Below, in pieces: positions 1 through 7,635 of a stretch of DNA of 53,919 nt (positions within the stretch are counted from its first letter, which is position 1; every line of letters starts with the position of its first letter). Source of the stretch: an uncultured Dialister sp. (GTDB lineage: Bacteria; Bacillota; Negativicutes; Veillonellales; Dialisteraceae); contig URIB01000008.1 of NCBI GenBank assembly GCA_900547785.1, positions 1 through 53,919 of the forward strand, in the 5' to 3' direction. The notes under the pieces are model-generated. The model did not search any database. It saw only the letters and a program-made list of their open reading frames with translations, and was not told the DNA's origin. Position numbers and translations under genes: made by a program.

Positions 1-221
1 ACGAAAGCAATCTGTTACAGCTTTTTTGTTTTGCCGGAAACGAAAAAGAGGAAATGATACTGAAAAATGAAATGAACGGTTATAAATGAAATGACAATTC
101 TAAACAGAAATGACATTTTGAAAAGAAAAATAAGTTTCAAGCATTACAGGCAGATAAAAGCGGAAATTTACCTGATTATGAAATGATGGATACGGCAGCA
201 GATAGGATACAATAAATTTGA
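1..221. other. Left-edge stretch without a supported gene
   Basis: AT-rich sequence ahead of the rpmG promoters. One frame stays open from 114 to a TAA at 213-215 (34 codons, reading ...LQADKSGNLPDYEMMDTA...) and has a somewhat protein-like composition. It has no start codon or ribosome binding site and follows a TGA at 111-113, so it may be the tail of a decayed gene. Nothing else is supported here. Confidence 0.3.
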
Positions 222-250
222 TTGCAATATAAAAAAAAGAGTGGTATAAT
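222..250 (+). promoter_or_regulatory. Promoter P1 upstream of rpmG
   Basis: A -35 TTGCAA (222-227) and a perfect -10 TATAAT (245-250) are separated by 17 bp, with an extended -10 TG at 242-243. The predicted start near 257 falls on the first base of a GC hairpin followed by six T (257-278). Confidence 0.55.
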
Positions 251-256
251 CATCTT

Positions 257-278
257 GCTGGGATGCCCCGGCTTTTTT
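257..278 (+). terminator. Short GC hairpin with T-tract
   Basis: GCTGGG and CCCGGC pair around an ATGC loop and six T follow. It looks like an intrinsic terminator but lies right at the predicted start of the P1 transcript. It may end transcription coming from the left. Confidence 0.5.
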
Positions 279-290
279 AAGTGGTATTTG

Positions 291-319
291 TTGACTGCGA
301 TAGGGTGTTATGATATACT
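291..319 (+). promoter_or_regulatory. Promoter P2 of the rpmG-secE-nusG operon
   Basis: TTGACT (291-296), a 17-bp spacer and TATACT (314-319) with an extended TG at 311-312. This is a strong sigma-70/SigA type promoter about 55 bp ahead of the rpmG start. Confidence 0.75.
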
Positions 320-374
320 CTATGAGCATATTACAATGGCTGTGGGCCAAAGAAAGTTGAGTGAGGTGTAAAGA

Positions 375-524
375 ATGCGTGAAGGAATTACTCTTGCATG
401 TCCAGAATGCAAGCGCCGCAATTATCGTACAAACAAAAATAAGAAGAATAATGCAGAGCGTATTGAAATGATGAAGTACTGCCCGTGGTGTCATAAACAT
501 ACCTTACATAAAGAAACTAAATAA
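375..524 (+). CDS. rpmG: 50S ribosomal protein L33
   Basis: A 49-residue basic protein of the usual L33 length. It starts MREGITLACPECKRRNY and carries two Cys pairs (CPEC at 9-12, CPWC at 37-40), so it is the zinc-binding (C+) form of L33. It is a component of the large ribosomal subunit. A GAGGTG ribosome binding site precedes the ATG. The order rpmG-secE-nusG-rplK is the conserved arrangement in Firmicutes and supports the call. Transcription is likely from the promoter at 291-319. Confidence 0.95.
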   Translation: MREGITLACPECKRRNYRTNKNKKNNAERIEMMKYCPWCHKHTLHKETK

Positions 525-549
525 TAGTGCTTAGAATGAGGGTGTAAGG

Positions 550-789
550 ATGGCTAAACGTAATCAACCGACCAAAAGAGAGGTTGCAGAAGAAAATAGA
601 AGTGCCTGGACCCGTTTTTTCCGTGAAACAAAAATGGAAATGAAAAAGGTCATCTGGCCGACAAAACAGGAAATGATTCGTTACACGATTGCTGTCATCG
701 TATCAGTCATCTTGGTTTCTTTTCTGATTATTATTGTAGACTTCATATTCATGCAGCTCTCCAGATTGCTGGTGCATACTGTAGGATGA
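550..789 (+). CDS. secE: Preprotein translocase subunit SecE
   Basis: A 79-residue single-span SecE of the short Gram-positive type. A charged cytoplasmic N-terminus ends in the amphipathic segment FFRETKMEMKKVIWPTKQE (about 23-41), which is the family signature. It is followed by one hydrophobic membrane helix (about 45-70). SecE clamps the SecYG channel in the inner membrane. It lies 25 bp after rpmG and 13 bp before nusG, so the three are co-transcribed. Confidence 0.95.
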   Translation: MAKRNQPTKREVAEENRSAWTRFFRETKMEMKKVIWPTKQEMIRYTIAVIVSVILVSFLIIIVDFIFMQLSRLLVHTVG

Positions 790-802
790 AAGGAGAGGGC
801 AT

Positions 803-1420
803 ATGCCGGATAGTGAAGTAAAGAAAAAGAAAACTGTAGAAAATGCGACTGTCAGTGCCCCGACTGAAATCGGCACACCGAAAGAAGGATCCGATAAAGA
901 TATCCGCTGGTATGTAATCCATACATATTCCGGTTATGAAAATAAAGTAAAAGATACGCTGACCCGGAAAGTCCATTCTATGGGAATGGACGACACGATC
1001 ATACAAATTCTTCTTCCCATGCATGATGAAGAAGAGGTCAAGGATGGAGAAAAGAAAGTCGTATCAAGGAAAGTATTTCCCGGTTATCTTCTGATACAAA
1101 TGGAAGTTAATGACCGAAGCTGGTATGTTGTAAGAAATACCCCGGGGGTGACCGGGTTTGTAGGCACGACTACGAAACCGATTCCTCTTTCGGACGAAGA
1201 AGCAAAACGTATCATTGACGGTGATAAGAAGAAAGTATCGGTAACAACCGAGGCCAAAGTGGGCGATAAAATTAAAATCACACAAGGTCCGTTTGCCGAT
1301 CGCAGTGCTGTTGTACTTGATGTGACGGCCGACAAGAGCAAGATTAAGGCGGATATCAGTAATTTCGGCACGACAACAACGATAGAGTTGGAAGCGGGAT
1401 TTTTTGAACTGCTTCATTAA
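803..1420 (+). CDS. nusG: Transcription termination/antitermination factor NusG
   Basis: A 205-residue NusG. The NGN domain starts at about residue 33 (RWYVIHTYSGYENKV) and includes FPGYLLIQM and the NTPGVTGFVG segment. A C-terminal KOW motif lies near residue 155 (IKITQGPFADRSAVV). NusG binds RNA polymerase to control elongation, Rho action and coupling to ribosomes. The first 30 or so residues are a charged tail not seen in every NusG. It starts 13 bp after secE with an AGGAGAG ribosome binding site. Confidence 0.95.
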   Translation: MPDSEVKKKKTVENATVSAPTEIGTPKEGSDKDIRWYVIHTYSGYENKVKDTLTRKVHSMGMDDTIIQILLPMHDEEEVKDGEKKVVSRKVFPGYLLIQMEVNDRSWYVVRNTPGVTGFVGTTTKPIPLSDEEAKRIIDGDKKKVSVTTEAKVGDKIKITQGPFADRSAVVLDVTADKSKIKADISNFGTTTTIELEAGFFELLH

Positions 1421-1525
1421 ATAACTCTGTGAGACTGTCTTGTACTTGGCTTGTCTCACAAACGTGGGAGGGTCTGTTACAGCCCGGAAACCACATTCCA
1501 TAATAGGAAAAGGAGGTGTAACAAT

Positions 1526-1951
1526 ATGGCAAAGAAAATTTCCAAGGTAGTTAAATTGCAGGTACCGGCAGGGAAAGCCACTCCGGCACCGCCCGTAGGT
1601 CCCGCCCTCGGTCAGGCCGGTGTCAACATCATGGCCTTCGTTAAAGATTTTAACGACCGTACTGCTAAACAGGCCGGACTTATTATTCCTGTAGAAATTA
1701 CCGTTTTTGAAGACAGAAGCTTTACATTTATCTGTAAAACTCCGCCGGCAGCCGTTCTTTTGAAAAAGGCGGCAGGGCTTGAAAAAGCATCCGGAGAACC
1801 GAACAAGAAAAAAGTCGGTAAAGTCACAAAAGCACAGGTAAAAGAAATTGCAGAAACCAAAATGCCCGATCTCAACGCAAACGACGTAGAAGCCGCTATG
1901 CGTATTGTAGAAGGGACAGCCCGTTCTATGGGCGTCGAAGTAGTAGATTAA
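1526..1951 (+). CDS. rplK: 50S ribosomal protein L11
   Basis: A 141-residue L11 starting MAKKISKVVKLQVPAGK, followed by the family signature PPVGPALGQAGVNIMAFV. The C-terminal rRNA-binding domain includes the VEGTARSMGVEV ending. It forms the GTPase-associated centre with L10 and L7/L12. The ATG at 1526 is chosen because AGGAGGTG lies just upstream and the protein then begins as the family does; the frame is open further upstream but that part is not L11-like. The stop overlaps an out-of-operon ATG, but rplA truly starts 48 bp later. Confidence 0.96.
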   Translation: MAKKISKVVKLQVPAGKATPAPPVGPALGQAGVNIMAFVKDFNDRTAKQAGLIIPVEITVFEDRSFTFICKTPPAAVLLKKAAGLEKASGEPNKKKVGKVTKAQVKEIAETKMPDLNANDVEAAMRIVEGTARSMGVEVVD

Positions 1952-1998
1952 TGACTGTCAGTGGTACCGGCTTACCGGCAACCACGAAGGAGGAAACA

Positions 1999-2706
1999 AT
2001 GGCAAAACTGACAAAGAAACAAAAAGCAGCCGCAGCCATCGTTGACGGTCATAAACTCTATGATCTCGACGAAGCTGTAAAACTTGTAAAAGAAACGGCA
2101 ACTGCAAAATTTGATGAAACCATCGAACTTGCATTCAATCTCAATGTAAATCCGAAATACGCTGACCAGCAGCTTCGCGGGGCTATCCTTCTTCCCCACG
2201 GCACAGGCAAGTCCAAGAAAGTTCTTGTATTTGCTAAAGACCAGAAAGAAGATGAAGCGAAAGCGGCAGGTGCTGATTATGTCGGCGGAAAAGAACTGGC
2301 TGACAAAATCATCGGCGGCTGGTTTGATTTCGATGTAGTCGTAGCGACACCGGATATGATGGCTGTAGTAGGTCGTCTCGGTCGTGTACTCGGTCCTAAA
2401 GGACTTATGCCGAACCCGAAGGTCGGCACCGTAACACCGGACGTAACCAAAGCGGTTACGGAAATCAAAGCCGGCAAGGTGGAATATCGTACAGATAAAG
2501 CCGGTAATGTGCAGGTTGTTATCGGCAAAGCATCATTTGATGAAATTAAACTGAAAGAAAACCTCGTTGCTATTTATAACACCATTCTCAAATCCCGTCC
2601 TGCCAGCGTCAAAGGGCAGTACATGAAAACGGTGACACTGGCATCCACCATGGGCCCCGGTATTCATCTGGATATGGGAACGATAGCAGCTCCGAAAGCT
2701 GAATAA
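1999..2706 (+). CDS. rplA: 50S ribosomal protein L1
   Basis: A 235-residue L1 beginning MAKLTKKQKAA. The conserved PNPKVGTVTPDV (about 137-148) is present. L1 forms the mobile stalk at the E site and can repress its own operon by binding mRNA. The ATG at 1999 has GGAGGA upstream. It is cotranscribed with rplK (47-bp gap) and followed by the L10 leader. Confidence 0.96.
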   Translation: MAKLTKKQKAAAAIVDGHKLYDLDEAVKLVKETATAKFDETIELAFNLNVNPKYADQQLRGAILLPHGTGKSKKVLVFAKDQKEDEAKAAGADYVGGKELADKIIGGWFDFDVVVATPDMMAVVGRLGRVLGPKGLMPNPKVGTVTPDVTKAVTEIKAGKVEYRTDKAGNVQVVIGKASFDEIKLKENLVAIYNTILKSRPASVKGQYMKTVTLASTMGPGIHLDMGTIAAPKAE

Positions 2707-2720
2707 CCTAACTATTTACA

Positions 2721-2826
2721 CTTAGCTGAAGACCGGCGGTATCTATAATGGGCGAAAGCCCGCCTCCCGAGGCTGAGTACTGGAAACAGTACACGACCTC
2801 GCAAATATATGGCGGGGTCGTTTTGG
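2721..2826 (+). promoter_or_regulatory. Ribosomal protein L10 leader
   Basis: The rplA-rplJ gap holds the typical L10-leader pattern: CTGAAGACCGGCGGT, a GGCGAAAGCC hairpin and a following CCGAGGCTGAGTAC segment. It ends in a stem pairing CGACCTCGC (2793-2801) with GCGGGGTCG (2811-2819, one G-T pair), followed by TTTT. L10(L12)4 binds such leaders to repress rplJL. The last stem probably acts as an attenuator. Confidence 0.8.
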
Positions 2827-2895
2827 CTAATGTGATAAATATAAGAAATGCAGCTATGTATTTCCTTAACAATTAATAAGCAGAGGAGGTGTATT

Positions 2896-3444
2896 ATGAG
2901 AGAAGAAAAGTATGAAGTAAAAATTCGTCCCGAAAAAGTGGCTGTTGTTGACGAAATGAAAGAAAAACTCTCTTCGGAAGGGGTTGTTCTTATTTCCTAC
3001 AGCAAGCTGGATGTGGCATCTGCCATGAAACTCCGCCGCACTTTCCTGAAGCATGGCGTACAATACAGAGTCGTCAAAAACACATTGACTCGTATTGCTG
3101 CCGATGACTTGGGAATTGAAGGCTTTCATGACCTTTTGAAAGGTCCGATGGGACTGGCTACCTGTAAAAATGACGCAGTAGCACCGGCAGCGGCTATCAA
3201 AGAGTTTTTGAAAGAAACAAAGAGCGAAGCGATCCAAGTCAAAGCAGGTGTTCTGGACGGAAAACTCATTGATCCCAAAGCCGTACAGGCTCTGGCCGAT
3301 CTGCCGTCGAAAGACCAACTTCTCGGAATGCTGGCGTCCACATTGCTGGCACCGATTACGGGATTGGCGCGTGCTTTGAACGGCAATATCCAAAATCTTG
3401 CGTATGCGCTTGAAGCCGTACGTAAACAAAAAGAAAGTGCATAA
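2896..3444 (+). CDS. rplJ: 50S ribosomal protein L10
   Basis: A 182-residue L10. The N-terminal rRNA-binding domain begins MREEKYEVKIRPEKV and contains the KNTLTRIA segment. The C-terminal helix that docks L7/L12 dimers is at the end (NIQNLAYALEAVRKQKE). The ATG at 2896 follows AGAGGAGGTG. It lies directly behind the L10 leader and 34 bp ahead of rplL, so the stalk proteins are regulated together. Confidence 0.95.
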   Translation: MREEKYEVKIRPEKVAVVDEMKEKLSSEGVVLISYSKLDVASAMKLRRTFLKHGVQYRVVKNTLTRIAADDLGIEGFHDLLKGPMGLATCKNDAVAPAAAIKEFLKETKSEAIQVKAGVLDGKLIDPKAVQALADLPSKDQLLGMLASTLLAPITGLARALNGNIQNLAYALEAVRKQKESA

Positions 3445-3478
3445 TGACACATAAATTAGTCCATTGGAGGAAAAACAA

Positions 3479-3853
3479 ATGACACATGAAGAAATCCTTA
3501 ACGCGATCAGCGAAATGTCCGTTCTCGAATTGAGCGAACTCGTAAAAGCTATTGAAGAAAAATTCGGCGTATCCGCAGCAGCTCCCGTAGCAGTTGCAGC
3601 AGCAGGCGCAGCTCCGGCAGCAGGCGCAGCAGCTGAAGAAAAGACTGAATTTGATGTTATCCTTAAAGAAGCTGGCGCACAGAAAATCCAGGTTATTAAA
3701 GCTGTTCGTGAAATTACCGGACTCGGCCTGAAAGAAGCTAAAGCAGTTGTTGACGGCGCACCGAAAGAAGTTAAGACCGGCGTAGCAAAAGCTGAAGCTG
3801 AAGAAATGAAGAAGAAACTTGAAGAAGCAGGCGCAACTGTAGAATTGAAATAA
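3479..3853 (+). CDS. rplL: 50S ribosomal protein L7/L12
   Basis: A 124-residue L7/L12. It has the N-terminal dimerisation/L10-binding helices (THEEILNAISEMSVLELSEL) and an Ala/Gly-rich hinge (about 38-55). The C-terminal factor-binding domain includes GLGLKEAKAVVDGAPK. It recruits translation factors to the stalk. A GGAGG site precedes the ATG at 3479. A strong terminator follows 28 bp after the stop, and rpoB is not next. Confidence 0.97.
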   Translation: MTHEEILNAISEMSVLELSELVKAIEEKFGVSAAAPVAVAAAGAAPAAGAAAEEKTEFDVILKEAGAQKIQVIKAVREITGLGLKEAKAVVDGAPKEVKTGVAKAEAEEMKKKLEEAGATVELK

Positions 3854-3880
3854 TGGCGGCTCTTCAAAAAATATAAAAAG

Positions 3881-3909
3881 ATGGAACTCTGGATAGAGTT
3901 CCATTTTTT
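3881..3909 (+). terminator. Terminator after rplL
   Basis: A perfect 10-bp stem (ATGGAACTCT with AGAGTTCCAT) around a GGAT loop is followed by a T-tract. It ends the ribosomal protein operon. Confidence 0.9.
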
Positions 3910-4065
3910 GTGTAAAAATTTTACTGTTATTATTTTGAAAATGCCGGAAAATGAAAAATTACAGAAATAAATAAAATAAAAAGAATGTTTTTATATCCCC
4001 GCAGGATTGAAAATTTGTTACAATAAAATACAAAGAAAGATGATTCTACAAACGGGGAGGGCGCT

Positions 4066-4866
4066 ATGAAAAAAACGAGATGGATGGCTGCCGGCTTGCT
4101 TGTTATGTTGCCTTGGACGGGAATGACGGCAGATCATGTGTATTTCCAAGATAACCGGAATCTTCCCATGATAGTGAATACGGAAGGAATCTATGCTACA
4201 GGAAATAGCGGCGTTTTCATGGATCTTTCCTCAATAGAATTGACAGATATATTTACAAATGGAATGGAAGTGAAAGCAGAGTTTCTCCATGTAAAAAATG
4301 AAGAACCTCGGGTGTTTACGGAATATTTCCGGTTGGCTGATGACGGTCGTGCCTGGGTTCGGACGGAAGGCGGGTGGCATTCCGTCACGTCCGATTCATC
4401 CGGTGCTGAACGCATAGCGGTAAGCCTGATTCGTGAAGATATGGGAAATGAAGAGAAAAGAATGACCTATACTTCAAAAATCACGGCCATATGGGACGCC
4501 AAAGTGAAAGCCTATGAATTGAAGAAGGCGGCGGAAGAAAAGGCACGAAGAGAAAAGATGACGGAAGAAGAGATTGCGGCAGAAGAAAAAAAAGAGAAAA
4601 AAGAAGATTATCAGGGCGTAAAGCTTGATGAAGTAGAACCGGAAACGGCAGAAAAAAAGAATGCCCGCCGGACTCCAGGGGATAACAGTTTTGCAAACCA
4701 AGAAGAAGTACCTGCGGCTACGCCAGGAGCGGTAAAAACCAAAGGGCAGGTACAAAAAGAAAAAACGATGACAGAAGAAAAAAAGGATAAGCCCGAACAA
4801 GTGGAAATTGTGATCATATCCGATCCGACGGTGGAAATTATTCCTTCAAACGCCGAGATCGTATAG
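4066..4866 (+). CDS. Secreted protein of unknown function with Lys/Glu-rich tail
   Basis: A 266-residue protein that I do not recognise. It has a clear signal peptide (MKKTRWMAAGLLVMLPWTGM, likely cut near TA-DH), so it is exported to the periplasm or surface. Residues about 23-140 form a compact mixed domain (VYFQDNRNLPMIVNTEG ... EYFRLADDGRAWVRTEGGW). A highly charged Lys/Glu-rich stretch follows (about 150-200), probably helical or disordered, and then a low-complexity tail. Similar periplasmic proteins are common in Negativicutes (inference). It has a GGGGAGGG ribosome binding site and stands alone between the L7/L12 terminator and the phosphoribosyltransferase gene. Confidence 0.75.
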   Translation: MKKTRWMAAGLLVMLPWTGMTADHVYFQDNRNLPMIVNTEGIYATGNSGVFMDLSSIELTDIFTNGMEVKAEFLHVKNEEPRVFTEYFRLADDGRAWVRTEGGWHSVTSDSSGAERIAVSLIREDMGNEEKRMTYTSKITAIWDAKVKAYELKKAAEEKARREKMTEEEIAAEEKKEKKEDYQGVKLDEVEPETAEKKNARRTPGDNSFANQEEVPAATPGAVKTKGQVQKEKTMTEEKKDKPEQVEIVIISDPTVEIIPSNAEIV

Positions 4867-4938
4867 AAGCGACTCTCATAGATGGCGCATAGTATAATGA
4901 ATAAAGAAATGAAAAGCAGGGATGGGGGAGAGAATCAT

Positions 4939-5490
4939 ATGGCAAAGAGATTGTATACATTGGAAGTGGCAGGGTGCAAAAGGCAGCTTCCTGTGATGAA
5001 TATTTCAGAAACAAAAGCGATTGCCGCTTTTGTTATTTTGGGCGATGTGGAGATTGTAGAAAAGACGGCACATGAATTGGCAAAAAAAGTACCGAAAGAG
5101 GCAGACTATATCATGACCGCAGAAACAAAGGGCATTCCTTTGGCGGCCGAACTTGCGAAAAATCTGGGACATAAGACCTATATGGTAGCGAGAAAATCGG
5201 TGAAAGCGTATATGGAAAATCCCATCTGGGTAGAAGATGAATCCATTACCACGCAAGGGAAACAAAAGCTTTATTTATCGGAAAGTGATGTGAACCTGAT
5301 TCGCGGGAAACGGATTCTTCTTGTTGATGACGTCATCAGTACCGGCGGATCCATGAAAGCACTGTATGAGCTGGCAGAAAAAGCGGGAGCTGAAGTGATT
5401 AGCCAAGCTGCGATTTTGGCAGAAGGAGAAGCGATGGAACGGGACGATATCATTTACCTCGCTCCTCTTCCTCTGTTGAAAGCGGAATAA
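4939..5490 (+). CDS. Adenine phosphoribosyltransferase-like PRTase
   Basis: A 183-residue type I phosphoribosyltransferase. The PRPP-binding loop is ILLVDDVISTGGS (about 127-139), and an upstream TAETKGIPLAAELA segment resembles the APRT/xanthine PRTase group. The family transfers a 5-phosphoribose group from PRPP to a base in purine salvage; the exact base cannot be read from sequence. The start at 4939 is chosen because GGGGGAG lies 8 nt ahead. An ATG at 4897 is in frame but lacks a good site. It sits just upstream of guaA, consistent with a purine role, but a terminator separates them. Confidence 0.8.
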   Translation: MAKRLYTLEVAGCKRQLPVMNISETKAIAAFVILGDVEIVEKTAHELAKKVPKEADYIMTAETKGIPLAAELAKNLGHKTYMVARKSVKAYMENPIWVEDESITTQGKQKLYLSESDVNLIRGKRILLVDDVISTGGSMKALYELAEKAGAEVISQAAILAEGEAMERDDIIYLAPLPLLKAE

Positions 5491-5493
5491 AAG

Positions 5494-5521
5494 AAAGCGG
5501 TTTTGAGCAAAACCGCTTTTT
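5494..5521 (+). terminator. Terminator after the PRTase gene
   Basis: AAAGCGGTTTT pairs with AAAACCGCTTT around GAGC, followed by T residues. Confidence 0.85.
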
Positions 5522-5594
5522 ATATGGAGATTTTAAAATCGGTCTGTTTTCCCGTATGCAGGGAAAAAGTATCTATAAATGCAATAATTCTCTA

Positions 5595-5603
5595 TGGTAT
5601 AAT
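5595..5603 (+). promoter_or_regulatory. Extended -10 promoter of guaA
   Basis: TGGTATAAT gives a consensus -10 with the extended TG. No convincing -35 lies 17 bp upstream. It is about 58 bp before the guaA start. Confidence 0.5.
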
Positions 5604-5660
5604 AACGAATAATACATAGAGAAAATAGCCACACAGCTTTATTTTCACAGGAGGAACCGA

Positions 5661-7199
5661 ATGAAGCACCAGGAAATTGTTATTATAATAGATTTTGGCG
5701 GGCAATATGCCCAGCTCATTGCCAGACGTGTCCGTGAATGCGGCGTATACTGCGAAATACTTCCTTATAATAAATCGGCGGAAGAAATTCTTGCACAAAA
5801 TCCCAAAGGAATTATTTTCTCCGGCGGGCCGTCCAGCGTCAATGCGGAAAATGCACCCCGGCTTGATCCCGGCGTATTTAAAGCGGGCATTCCGGTTCTC
5901 GGAATCTGCTACGGTATGCAGATTATGGCCAAAGACTTGGGAGGAAGTGTAGCCAGCCCCGAAAAACATGAATACGGTCACACCGACTTCTTCCGGAACG
6001 GAAGTTCTCCGCTCTTTGAAGATATTTCCGATAAGACCGCCGTATGGATGAGCCACGGCGATTCTGTTGTCGATATGCCTGCAGGCTTCGGTCTTACAGG
6101 ACACACCGCTCTCACACCGGTTGCGGCTATGGCAGATGAAGCCAGACGATTCTATGGAGTACAATTCCATCCTGAAGTCGTCCATACTCCGGAAGGAATG
6201 CAAATGCTCAAAAATTTCCTTTTCAAAATCTGCGAATGCCAGGGCGAATGGTCTATGGGAAACTATATAGACATCGCTGTGGAAAATATCCGTGAACAGG
6301 TAGGAAATCATCAGGTCATCTGCGCCCTTTCCGGTGGCGTGGACTCCTCGGTAGCCGCTGTTCTCGTTCATAAAGCCATCGGTGACCAGCTCACCTGTGT
6401 CTTTGTCGATCACGGATTCCTGCGTTTAGGCGAAGCGGAACAAGTGGTAGATACATTTACCAATAAATTTAATATCAAACTGATTCATAAAGATGCATCG
6501 GCGCATTTCCTTTCGCTCTTGAAAGGCGTTACCGAACCTGAAAAGAAACGGAAAACCATCGGTGCGGAATTTATCCACACCTTCCAGGAAGAAGCCAATA
6601 AACTGGATGACGTGAAATTCCTTGTCCAGGGGACACTTTATCCCGACGTTGTAGAAAGCGGTACAGCCACCGCTGCGACCATCAAATCGCACCATAATGT
6701 AGGAGGACTTCCGAAAGATATGAAATTCTCCCTTATCGAACCGCTCCGCGAACTTTTCAAAGATGAAGTCCGCCAGCTCGGAAGAGAACTCGGACTTCCC
6801 GAAGACGTCATTAATCGCCAGCCCTTCCCGGGGCCGGGACTTGCCATCCGCATTATCGGAGAAATTACCCCGGAAAGACTGGACATTCTCCGAAAAGCCG
6901 ATTTCATAGTTAGAGATGTCATCAAACAGCATGGACTTTATAACGATATATGGCAATCCTTTGCCATTCTTCCCGCCGCCATTCGCAGCGTAGGCGTTAT
7001 GGGTGACGAAAGGACCTATGACTACACTGTAGGTATCAGAGCCGTCACCAGTTCTGATGGTATGACCGCCGACTATTTCCGCTTCCCCTGGGAAGTTCTG
7101 GATGAAATGAGCCGGCGAATCTGCAATGAAGTCAAAGGAGTCAACAGAGTCGTCTACGACATCACCTCAAAACCGCCGTCCACGATTGAGTGGGAATGA
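5661..7199 (+). CDS. guaA: GMP synthase (glutamine-hydrolysing)
   Basis: A 512-residue enzyme of normal family length that converts XMP, ATP and glutamine to GMP. The N-terminal class I glutamine amidotransferase domain has the Cys nucleophile in GICYGMQ (about 79-85) and His/Glu in QFHPEV (about 169-174). The ATP pyrophosphatase domain carries the PP-loop ALSGGVDSS (about 222-230). The C-terminal dimerisation domain ends in SKPPSTIEWE. A GGAGGA site precedes the ATG. It is monocistronic, with an extended -10 promoter and a terminator after the stop. Confidence 0.97.
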   Translation: MKHQEIVIIIDFGGQYAQLIARRVRECGVYCEILPYNKSAEEILAQNPKGIIFSGGPSSVNAENAPRLDPGVFKAGIPVLGICYGMQIMAKDLGGSVASPEKHEYGHTDFFRNGSSPLFEDISDKTAVWMSHGDSVVDMPAGFGLTGHTALTPVAAMADEARRFYGVQFHPEVVHTPEGMQMLKNFLFKICECQGEWSMGNYIDIAVENIREQVGNHQVICALSGGVDSSVAAVLVHKAIGDQLTCVFVDHGFLRLGEAEQVVDTFTNKFNIKLIHKDASAHFLSLLKGVTEPEKKRKTIGAEFIHTFQEEANKLDDVKFLVQGTLYPDVVESGTATAATIKSHHNVGGLPKDMKFSLIEPLRELFKDEVRQLGRELGLPEDVINRQPFPGPGLAIRIIGEITPERLDILRKADFIVRDVIKQHGLYNDIWQSFAILPAAIRSVGVMGDERTYDYTVGIRAVTSSDGMTADYFRFPWEVLDEMSRRICNEVKGVNRVVYDITSKPPSTIEWE

Positions 7200-7204
7200 A
7201 AATA

Positions 7205-7250
7205 AAAGCCTTGATATATTCAATACTAAGTGGATAATCAGGGCTTTTTT
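7205..7250 (+). terminator. Terminator after guaA; left copy of a dispersed hairpin
   Basis: AAAGCCTTGAT pairs with ATCAGGGCTTT (one G-T pair) across an AT-rich loop, followed by T residues. The same arms and the following 35 or so bases recur, diverged, at 23436-23523, at the far side of the restriction block. Confidence 0.7.
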
Positions 7251-7370
7251 TATGATAATAGAAAAATATGCTTTCAGGGAAAGAAGTTCACTTTTTAATT
7301 CTTAAAGACCTTTGTTTATTTTGACTTGTAAAATATAAAAGCATTTATAAATATAGCGAATACTGTATTT

Positions 7371-7398
7371 TTGTCGTGAATCCGTGATATAGTATCAT
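7371..7398 (+). promoter_or_regulatory. Candidate promoter of the type I restriction operon
   Basis: TTGTCG (7371-7376), a 16-bp spacer and TATCAT (7393-7398), about 26 bp ahead of the decayed regulator's ATG. Confidence 0.4.
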
Positions 7399-7423
7399 TA
7401 AGAGAACATGAGAGGAGCCTCTT

Positions 7424-7635
7424 ATGAGTGTATCTTATAAATAATTATGGCATGTATTACTTGACAGAAATATGAAGAAAAAGATCTGGCGGAAATAGCA
7501 GGAGTAAGTACGTATACAATCAATAAGTTGAACAAAAACGGAAATGTAACAATCGAGATTTTAGGGAAAATTTGTACCGCTTTAGATTGTAAATTAGATG
7601 ACATTTTAGAATTTATTGATGAGGACGGTAAATGA
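7424..7635 (+). pseudogene. Decayed XRE-family regulator ahead of hsdM
   Basis: The sequence reads as a small Cro/CI-type helix-turn-helix protein of about 70 residues but is broken twice. From the ATG at 7424, after MSVSYK, a TAA at 7442-7444 stands where a Lys codon would be. A one-base loss in the A-run at 7478-7482 then shifts the frame. The rest reads DLAEIAGVSTYTINKLNKNG...ILGKICTALDCKLDDILEF up to the TGA at 7633, which overlaps the hsdM start as ATGA. Such regulators commonly head type I operons to time methylase before nuclease expression. Two lesions favour true decay over a single sequencing error. Confidence 0.8.

Noticed and set aside
2866..3904. Long minus-strand open frames opposite rplJ and rplL
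   Set aside because: They are mirror frames of highly biased ribosomal protein codons, with Cys/Phe/Ser-rich translations and no start signals.
5521..5660. Purine riboswitch ahead of guaA
   Set aside because: The leader from the -10 to the start is too short and lacks the conserved loop sequences.
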